A stretch of DNA of 64,000 nt from NCBI GenBank assembly GCA_012295275.1, contig CM022667.1, positions 2,523,001 to 2,587,000 on the forward strand, in the 5' to 3' direction. How positions within the stretch are numbered: position 1 is the first letter of the stretch; every line of letters begins with the position of its first letter. Under the pieces are notes generated by a model. That model was not told where the DNA came from and ran no database searches. It worked only from the letters and a program-made list of their open reading frames with translations. Source of the stretch: Chrysomallon squamiferum. Its lineage: Eukaryota; Mollusca; Gastropoda; Neomphalida; Peltospiridae. Shown one piece after another: positions 34,301 through 45,300 of the stretch. Both the position numbers and the translations under genes were made by a program.

Positions 34301-37300
34301 ACTTATGTCAAGTATTTAAAGGCAGATAACAAGAACTCAGACAAGAAACATCAGAATCATGATTAAAGATGAAACGACCAGAGCAAAATAAAATGAATGG
34401 ACACCCCATTTAGATCAGTAAATAAACGTATTCAACTATTTTTAGGCTATTCCCTTTAATTTGGTGTTAATATCAGCAGTATTTTTTTTTAAACAATTTT
34501 AAGATATACATGTAAATTGTGCAATCAAAAAATAACTAAAATAAAACTAGCTGACAAAATAAATAATAACATAACTAAAAAAATAAATGAGCTAAGTTAC
34601 TGGTATTTATAATTACTTTTATGAATTTGTGTTTGTTTTAACATAATGTAAGTCATTTTATAATAAACCTTACAATTCTGTTTTCTGTATTCATTGATTT
34701 AAACTGAAATTTAGTAAATGGATAATCTTCTAGTATTTTTTTTATAATGCATAATGATGATATAAAAACATTAAGTTAAGAAACAATCTGCATCACGTAA
34801 TCTAATCAGACAATTTGAAATATGTTAAAAACAAAAATAAACATTAAAAAAAAAACTTTCATATAAAAATTAGTGATGCCTACAATTAGACCACATGATA
34901 CAAATCATTACTTTACTCTTTTTTTTCAGTTAAATAAAAAAAATGATTCTTGCAATTTTTAAATAAATCCTCAAATAAATAAAACATCTAGGTAAAAAAA
35001 AAAAAAATGAAGCTAAGGACTGTTTAGACTACAAATAAAGAAGGCAAGTCAGAGTTTATTGAGACAACACACAATCTAAAATAATAAATTAAAAAGCAAT
35101 ACATAAAAAAAAAACTATAAATATAATAATGAAACGTTATGAAAATGATCTGATATGTTTAAGGTAAAACTGACTGAATGATGTAATACATAGCCATCTA
35201 CCACATTATTTAATATGTGATTGTGTTTGTGCAATTATGTCCAGTTTTAAATAATTAAATAACCTTATTTATTAAAACAGGGTGTAAATACTAGTTATCT
35301 CTTTTCTTACATTTATAAAGGATATTGAAAAAAAAAAAAAAAAAAAAAAAGTGATTTCACAGTTGGTACAACCCTCCCTTTGAAATCATTTCAGTCCTTC
35401 ATACACTTCTTTCAGAACAATGGCAATGAATGAAAGCATCCAATAAAACATTGAAAAAAATTATAATAATTAATTTTGATTTTTAAATCCAGTGTGAGTC
35501 TATTTAAGTTTTTCAAAATAGATCCACCTGCTAATCATCTTTCTGCCACTAAATGGCTACATGCAACCAACAGACACCAGACTCTAATACACATAGAGTC
35601 TAACTGTGACCCGCGTTTCAGCCAAGATTCCGTCGGTCTAAAGGTAAGATCAAAATTTATTAATTGGAGCCCCCAGTCCCAATATTTAAAAAGTACACTC
35701 TTGAGAGACAAGTTACAAAATGAATCATACAGATGGAGGTCTCTTTTTCTCTGAGTAAGCCATTCCAAATTTAAAAAGATTTTACCGAGACAATTTTAAA
35801 CTTGACCACTCTGGAAGTTACTCTATTAAAAAAAAAGTACATTACAGAAAAAGGGAAGTCAGACATTGCAACTGTGATAGTGGTATCAGTGTAAGGAGGA
35901 ACATTTTCAAATACATCTGAAGATTTTAATTAGTGTATTTTGACTATTAATAAAATGATAATAATTAAAAGTGAAGAAGAAAATTGTTCTGAAAGAAATA
36001 ATTACTTTACATGTGAGGTCATACTAGTTCCAAATTAAGAAAAATAAATCTTTACCAAAGTGCATTTTGTAGTTAAAAAAAATGTTTACTCCTGAAACAA
36101 TTATTTGGCAATGTAACCTAAAACAAAAGCCCACTTAAAAATTGTAAGCATTCACTCGAAAAGCATGTAATTTAAAATGCTTAGTAAACTTAAAAATCAG
36201 AATGTAGGATGCATTTTAGTTATTTGTTCTGAACTGAAATTATCTTGTTATAAAACAATCTGTTTATAAAACAACTGCAAAAAAAGAGAAAAAAAGAAGA
36301 AAATGTTTTCAAGATAACTTTTTCACATCAAAAACAAAACGCAATAATTAAGATGGCTGTGTTAAAGAAAATTTTTAATTAAAAAAAAATATATGAAAAA
36401 GATAAAATAAAACCTGGATCATCAATCAAAATTTGGATTTTCACAAAATGTTCTATTTTAAAAAATAATAATAAAATAATAATAATTTGCCAGTGGTCTT
36501 AAAATTAAAATAATTTTGCTATTCAGAACAGAACATCAACCATCTGTATGAAACATTGATCTTGCATAAGAACAAAGGAAAAATTATGTTTGTACAGTAC
36601 CTCTGAACACTTGAATCCTTTCTTGATTTTAAGATCCTTGATGTAATGACAATTCTTTTTTTTTTTTTTTAAATATATTTTTTTCTGATGGTGGCATCCA
36701 AAAGCTCAGCAATATACAACCTAGACCTCCAAAGCTACCCAATTTAGAGAGATAAAAAAAAAATGCAAATAATCCAGTCTATCATAATCCCCTAAGCTGG
36801 TGTCAACAAAAATGCCATCCATTTACTAAATATGCTGAAAAAAGACTTCAACCCTGATTACAATTTGTGACATAAAAAAAAAAAAAAAAAATTTTTTTTT
36901 TTTTAAACTGAACAGAAATAATTATCAATCTTCAAATTATCTTTAACAATATTTTAAAAAAAAACTAAGTCATCTTTAATTTGAAATTAAAAAAAAAAAT
37001 TGTCAGTTAAATGTATGGGTCACAAATTAAGTTATAGATAGTTAGGAAAGAACTTATGTCACCTGCAGATTTGTGACAATTTGTAAACATCTAGATTAGT
37101 TAGAAACACAATTCACATATGACTCTCAGACTAAGCATTAGTTATTCACCAAATTGTTATTGTGTGCACTTCGATTAAAATTCAGGTTTTCCTGGCATGG
37201 ATTTCATACAATGAAATCTAAAAATGGAAGTTAATAAATAAAAAGAAAAATTCCACGAGGTCGGGGTCTAAGATATGAAGTGGCTTGGTAAAGCATACTG

Positions 37301-39087
37301 AATAAATAAAAAAAAATAAAAAAAATAAAAAAAATAAGTAATATCTAAACATCAGAGTTACAACAGAAGATCCACCGGCAGAACAGAATTATAAAATAAA
37401 AACAAAAATTACACCAGAAAGCCCTACGACCCAAGCAGCATGGAATTACTTAATGCCTTTGATTAAGCAGGATGGCATTTTTGTTGACTGGCAATATAGC
37501 AAGAACTGCTAACATTCTCATCCTGGATTACAACAGCTTTCTAATTCCCTTGAAAAGTGGAGGTCAGGGTTGTAGTATTTTTTTTTCAAGGCTGAAATCT
37601 AACATTTATTATAAAAAACATACACGACACTGCAAAAAGGTTGCTCAAGCAATGGATGCCGGTTTACATGATCAAAATGACGTGACTCTGACTCAACCAA
37701 ACCACTCTTGGGAGGAATATTTGAAATAAAACTAGAAAACAATTTCATTTTGTGTTTTTTTTAGACTGCACCGACTTTTAAATCTACCCGGAAATGCTAA
37801 GCAACAACATCGGCATTAAGAACAACTTGTTAAAAACTCCCAGCAAAAATCGTTTGTACCAGTAAATAATAAAGATCAAAAAAAAAAGATAAAAAAAAAA
37901 GAGTAAGTCAACACACAACACAGAGGCCAAATATGATTCCCAAATTGACTAATTTGATCGAGTCAAAGCCTTATTGACTGGTGCACTAACTGGACATGTC
38001 TAAATATAGATAAACAAGAAAAACAATTATATAAATAATGTGTTGCATTCTGAACACATATCTCATTTATAATTTGATTCTGTGCTTTATATTTAAATAT
38101 TTAACTACTGCATTTAAAATACACTGCAGTTTCTGTCACCAGTTAGTGAAAAATACCTCATTAATACTGTGAGGGTATCAAAATGTGCTAAATAGTACAC
38201 ATCATATAAACATGCTTTCATCTTGGTATCATGGGATTCGTTTTGTTATTATTTATTGAAAAAAAAAAAAAGAAAAGAGAAAAAAAAAAAAAATAGAAAG
38301 AACCAATGGAGTAATTTTTTGAATGGGATGAATTTTGCACTGTGGAGACTGTTACATGTGTCACACCGTATGTCACTTATGTATGAATATTCTAACATAC
38401 AATTGTTGCAAAAAAAAAATTTAAAATGTATTTAAAAATTATTGCAGCAACAATGTGTGACCCCAAAAAAAAAGTAATATGATCGACATGCAACAGTTCT
38501 CGTACTCTAATCCTGATACCAACATGAAAAGTCATTGAAATTATTTTCTAACATTAATCATTAACACCATGATAAATGAAAAAAAAATGACATAAGATAT
38601 TAAAATATATTCTTTCAGTTACTGATCACCAACATGACTTTGCCATCAAGTGCCACAGATTTAAAATTTAATTTACATTTATTTTTTTGTTTTAATAAAG
38701 GACTGTTACATTATATCCAAGTAGATCTTTCTTTGGATGGGATTTTTTTTTTAAAATGTATCTGATTATTATTTTAAACATTTTGTTTGTTTTGATTTGT
38801 TATAACTACAAGAGATAATAAGACGCTCACAGTATGAAGGAGGTTACACCAGCCACAATGTGATGAATGAAAATCCAGTCAAGGTGTAATACTTACATGG
38901 CCTGTACATAAAGTCGTGGGGATCACTCAGCTTACCGCGACATTTCACCACAATCTGCATGTCAACAGGTTTCTCGATCCTGCTGTTGTGGTATTCGGGA
39001 ACCGTACAGATCAGGTGGGTCTGGAAGTAATTTAAATCAGACAAGGATGTGTTTGTTTAACTTACTTTCTGGGAAAGGAAATTCACT

Positions 39088-39123
<36 letters not shown>

Positions 39124-39291
39124 AAGATCATTTTCCTACTCAAGAACACCGAACTCCAAATTGTTCTAAATAAATTGACAACAGATTTGGCAATTCAGCC
39201 TGGTATGTATCAAGTAGGCATAAAACACGAATTTTTTTTTTTTTTTTATTTCATTTTATTTTCAAGGGGAAGGATTATTTTCACTTTTCAT

Positions 39292-39322
<31 letters not shown>

Positions 39323-42300
39323 TAATCACCCATATCTGGTGCAGTTCGTAACATTTGTGTCTGTATAAAATTTAACTTAAAATAAATACATTTTTAGACC
39401 GTAGTAACTTTTTCAGATCGTACCTGCTGGAAATATTCCTGCTCAATGCTTGCTTCCTTCTCCCAAAGAATCGCACCATTTTCCATGACAACCTCTTGGA
39501 AGAAAACCTGTGTGTTTTTAAGGAAATTTTTCCCAATGATAAACAAACTCTGTCCTCCATCCACTGTGGCCTCTGTCAAACTCACTCTCAGGATTTCTGG
39601 CTGGCCAATTGGCTGAGCTAAAAGAAAATTTGTTAAACAATTAAAATGATTTTTCTATAAATTATTTCAAACAAGGATAAAAAAATAAAAAGGGTAAAAA
39701 TATATGTATTAATACTTGTTAATAAATGTAACTAATTACTAAGTTTAGTTAAAAAATAAAATACTCAGTAAAGCTAATTTCAAAAGATTTAGCTAAAAAT
39801 ATTCCTTTGTATAATCAAATGTTCTTGTTCCAACAGTGTGACATACCCTCGGAAGATAAATTTTCACAACTTTTTCAAATTAACATTTACAACTTAGAGA
39901 CAGTACAAACATCATTAATATGAAATATTTAATCAGTAAATTATTCCTCTGAAAAATGTAATTAACTTGAGAAGCTGCTAAGAAAAAGAAAAATGAAAAC
40001 AGAAAATAAAATTAATGTTACAAAAAAATTGGTCAATAAATTAAAAAATATAATAAAAATTAGAATGAATAGTATTGATAGGAGGAACGATATATCTGGG
40101 GAAAGAAACAGGTTGTCTATAAACGAAATGCTCACTGAGTAGGTACAGAGAATACAAAACTGATACATTCAAGTGAGAACATACTACAAAGAATGGGAGT
40201 GGAAGCCGCCTGCAGTGTTATGTAATGACCATCTGGTCGCTGGAAAGTAGTTCGGAACACCAAACGAGCTCGGGTGCTATTCTTTTTCTTTGCCCGAGCC
40301 TTTGCAACTCCTATTCTCTTTTCAACATCAGCATTCCGTAACTTTAATATTCCCACACAGTCAACACTGAAAATAAAGATATGTTTTAAGCTTTGCCACA
40401 TTATTTATGTGTAACAAAATCATTATTATGTGTTGTAAATCAGAAAGCACTCATTGTACAAAAATGTCATATATAAATTGTATTAGCTAGTTAGTACATT
40501 GTTATTTAATTTTCGAAACATAAAGACGTCCAGCAAAAGTAAATACAGGAAATGCAACTTATTGCTTAAGTAAAATAAAAATAAAAATTTGAAAATTAAA
40601 AAAAAGGAAAATGGTTGTCAAATGTGTTATAATCATGTGTAACGACTTTTGTATACTTCAAACAAAGCCAAACATTTCTCTCTCCAAACTGCAATTTATT
40701 ATTAATTTTCATTTTCCAATTTCTTCATATTTTAACCTATTACAAAAACATACTAGTAACTAGAAATTAACTAGATATAAAACTAATACCTAGATAATCA
40801 AATCATAATTTCTGTGATAATAAGTTTAATTCTTTTGAAAAAAACAAATAATTATTTACTTACTCTTGAGATTGTTATATTATTGAAATTACAATACCTT
40901 GCAGTCATATCGCTGGTGTTGTTAATATCCAGCTCAATAACAACAGTTCCATCTATTTCTTTCTCAATGCAGGGAGTGGAGTTCTTTCCTGCCACTTTGC
41001 AAGCCTGGTAGAAACCATGAGGTTTCATCCGACCCGTCTCACACCCCACAAATACCTGCAGCTTCACAGGCTCATTATGGCCATGCAGCTGAAAAGAACA
41101 AATTAATTATTATTTGATGAGATGTCTGCAGGAAAATACATCACATATGTAAATATATTAATATATGCATTAAAAGTATGTAGTTAAAATTCAGGTATGC
41201 TACAAAAGCAACTTATGATTCTGTAATTTATTACTGGTAATCAGCAACATAATTGCTTAAAAAATTTTTTTTTTTTAAATCATTCTATTTCTCTCCATCA
41301 TATAATCTTACATTAGACAGATCAACAAAACTGATACCAAACAGAAAATATCGTAATAATAATCAACTATTTAGTTTCTGCGACTGTCGCTAGCAGTTTT
41401 CAGTGGTTAATTTTTTTTTTTTTTTTTTTTTAAATAATAATTATAAAAAACAAACTAATAGAAAATCAAACCTTGACAACAGGATAGTTCTGCTGTGATC
41501 TGTCTTTGACTGCTCCCCGACTTCCCTCAGTCAGATATCTTGCCCTGTGCTGTTCTTCTGGCTGGCTGATAATCTGAAGCTCATAGCCATGGCTCCTGCT
41601 AGGAAACTGGCTGCTGAGACTCGGTTCCTTCGCCTTTTTGTTATGTGCTGCTGGTTTGGTTGTCTGCGGAACAACAGATTTCAGCGATTCCCCACCCTGC
41701 GGCCTGTTCATTGCCAGTGAAGGAACAGCTCTGAAAAACATACATCAATACACTTGAAGAAAGTTTCATTTCAAAGATACATTTATAAATAATAGATATA
41801 TAATTTTTTGAATATCAGAATTGTAAAAATCGGAAATCATCAATCAGAAGACAATACAAGCAAAAGCTATCAAGATAACAGAGCAAATATGACTACAATT
41901 TCACTTACTAAATGTAAGAATTGACAAAAATCGAGTTTTGTCAATGATAATGTTTACCTTGTAGAAGTGCAACTAGTACTGACTGTACTAGCTTTAGTGG
42001 AAGAACCAAACTTGAAAACACCTGGAATGTCAGATCCAAACTTTGTAAATTCGTAACTGGTTGTTGACGATGCTCCATTAGCATCAAACAACTTGTCAAC
42101 ACAGATTGGCTCAGTCCTCGATGAATGTGCATCATCGTCTCGACTTCCTTTGTGTATCTTATTGGGAACATTAGCATCGTCTTCAGTCTGGAATGGAGTC
42201 ATCAAAAGATTGAACCCATCGTTGGTCTCGTCTTTAACAAAAGCATCAGAATTCAGGTGGAGTTTCTCAGCATTGGTAATCAGTGTCGACTGGGTTGTCA

Positions 42301-45300
42301 TGTCCTGAAAAAAGTTATTCGGGGATGAGAGAGCACCTGGGGATTCCAGCTGGTTTTCAGGGTTAGAAACAGGAGAACTAGGAGACAGAGATGCTTCATC
42401 ACAGTCTCCTGTTAACATTCGTCGCAGCATGGAACCCTGGGAAGACACATTCAGCGTACAGGGCTGGGCTAACTTGGCATTCACTGCCTGCTCCTGCAGC
42501 TGACTGTCGTTAGTAAGACTGTTAAGATGTGACATTGTGTTGTCTGTTGATTCAGAAACCGAGATGTTGAAATTGGTAGTTGATGCAGAGAAAGCAGAAT
42601 TTGTAGAGAACTGGTGTTGATTCGTTGCCACACTGACAGGTGACTCCAGTTGGACACTGATTGGTGATGAACTTGACACTGGGAAGGCAGACTGTTGTTC
42701 CAGGTTGCCCATGTTCAAAGTTACATTTTGAAAAGTATCAAGACAGATATTGTGCAGATCTAATGGTAAGCCAACAGAGGTGTTCACTGTACCAGTGTTC
42801 ACATTATCTGAAATTTAGATAGGACATTGAAATCCAATAATGAATTTTGAATCTTCTATGTTCACGAACAGTTTATACTGCACTGAACAATCAGAACTAA
42901 CATAATCTTTAATGATCTGCAGATATTACGTTACAAACAAAGTATCTGTAAATTAATATTAGCAAATAGTTCCTCAATTTAAACTTCTTTAAATGTATTA
43001 AATAAACTGAAGTCAAATAATTCAATGTTACCATTAAAGTATTAATGACAAAGTGTGACAACTTTCTGACATATCAATATTTTTTCAAATTGGATCATTT
43101 ATTTTATAATTATGGAAAATGTACTTCTTATTTATATACACTTACTTGATGATGCCTGTGAAACATTCTTTCCATTAGCTTGACCTGCATTAAAATTCTG
43201 TTGCATACCAATCTCCATTCTTGTTTCCAGCTGTTGTCTTCCATCTGTGCTTTGACCACCCATATCCTGACAGCTCACATTCTGACCAGTCTGGTTTAAC
43301 ACGTGATGAACAGACATGTTGGACTGAGGGCACACTTCCATCTTCTCGGACACTGAATGATTCTGATCACTGATCATCACGTGTGAAGTAGTGGGGCTCC
43401 TTGAATCCATGCTGGGTTCTCCCTGCTTCTGTCCACCCTGAGATGCCATCTGGTTGTTCCCCTGATGGCTCATCTCTGTCACAGCACCTGTCATCACAAC
43501 CGGAGATTTCACTCCATCCTGTGTTACTGTCAGAATCTGCTCAGAAGGTCTAGCTGACTGAGTGACAATCCGAATTGACTCGGAATTCAAGTTTCCTTTA
43601 TTGTTTGCAAGCAGGTTGGTCAAATCAATGTTATCTTGATTGCCAAGGTTCATGTGCTGCGCTATTCCTCCAACGTTCTGCACATTGTTGCCACCTTGTG
43701 TCGAGTTCTTAACTTGTAAATTCTCTTGAACAGGTGAAGAATTCAAATTGCCGTTACTGTTTGATAGCAAAGAGGTGAGACTGTCATGGCTTCCTACATC
43801 CATGTGGTGAATGTGCTGCGTGCCAATACCCTCTCCTCCATTCTTTCCTGGAGTATTCCCACCTGACGAATCAGAATTCATAGATCCATGATTATTTGAA
43901 AGTAAATTGGTAAGACTGATGTTCTCCTGACCACCAAGATCCATATGCTGTGTCTGAGCAGCCACATTATCCCCACTTGTAGGGTTTGGGTGAGAATTCA
44001 CTGTTACTGATCCTCCTGGATTGAGAATGCCTTGATTATTCTGTAACATGTTGATCAAATTAATATTCTCCTGTCCACCAATTTCCATATGCTGTGAACC
44101 AGAACCAACATCTCTGCCAGGTGAGAGTCCAGGCTGACTGGTTTCTTTACTGCAGACAATGTTCAAACTTCCTCGAGCTTCCATAAGCAGTTTGTGAAGA
44201 AACAGATTTTGTTCACTGTTCAGGGTGATATTTCCATCAGCCACATTCATTTGATTTCCAGAATTCACTGTAAGCAAATCTTTAATATTCAGCTGACTCG
44301 GGTTGCCAAAAGAACATGGAATCTGTGCAGGTGCTTCTTTTCCAGCATTAACAATCAACATTTTTGGCAAATCAGAATTACCTTGTGTCAGAAGAAAAAC
44401 ATTAGGAAGATGTGATGCATCACCAGCACCAACTGAAACAGAAGGATTCCTTTCTTGAGATCCATTGGCCAAAGTGGCATGATTCTGACCAGTGACTGTC
44501 TGCTGGGCGTTCATGTTCTGAATATTTACAAAAACTGGGGCTTTTAGCTGAGACTGATTAACAATGCCAATACCGTGATTTTCACTAAATCCCACTGAAT
44601 TACATGCACTAATACTGATCTGGTTGCCAACAGACGTATTCTGAAGGTTAGGGATGGAAATGATGCTTCCACTTAACAAATTCTGTGCGTTTAATATCCC
44701 TTTTGCAACACTCTGCATATTGGCATTTCCAACCGTTGCAGAACTGTGTGCGTTCAACTCACCATGATTCCTCACAACATTCTGCGAATTCATATTCTGC
44801 AGGTTTAACGTCTCAGCTGGCATCATGTGACTCTCTGTGTTTGCATTTCTGTTAGAATTATCGATGACAATGGGCGGCGAATTCATTTGATTGTTCTGAT
44901 TTGGTGTTTGAGGACAATTGTTCCTTGCACTGTTTTCCATGATGTTCACATTCTGGTTGGCCAAGGAATCGGCAACATTTTCCGCTGTTTGCCCATTCAG
45001 ATTAATTCCTTGTGCATTAACACTGTCCATAAGCGTATTTCGCTGAGTGCTTGCTGAAGCCAACAACATGTCAGTTGCCCCATGACTAGCAGTACTTTGG
45101 GCGGAGGGAAATATGGACTGCATGGCAGAAACTTGTGTCGGTGACGAGACTGCTATGAAATCTAAGGTAGAGGAAAACAGAAGAAACAAAATATAGATAG
45201 CTTTTATTTTATACTCTTATTATCAATCTGCATTTACGAAACATGATGAATAATCACGAACTGATTTGTGAAGAAAACCTTTTTCTTTCCCTGTTTGTAA

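Noticed and set aside
37472-37729. 85-codon plus-strand frame in NFAT5-like intron 10
   Set aside because: Opposite strand to the host gene, no motif, no codon bias; likely chance.
42093-42328. Plus-strand open frames opposite NFAT5-like exon 5, and similar ones at 44194 and 44827
   Set aside because: They are antisense shadows of the strongly supported minus-strand coding exons.
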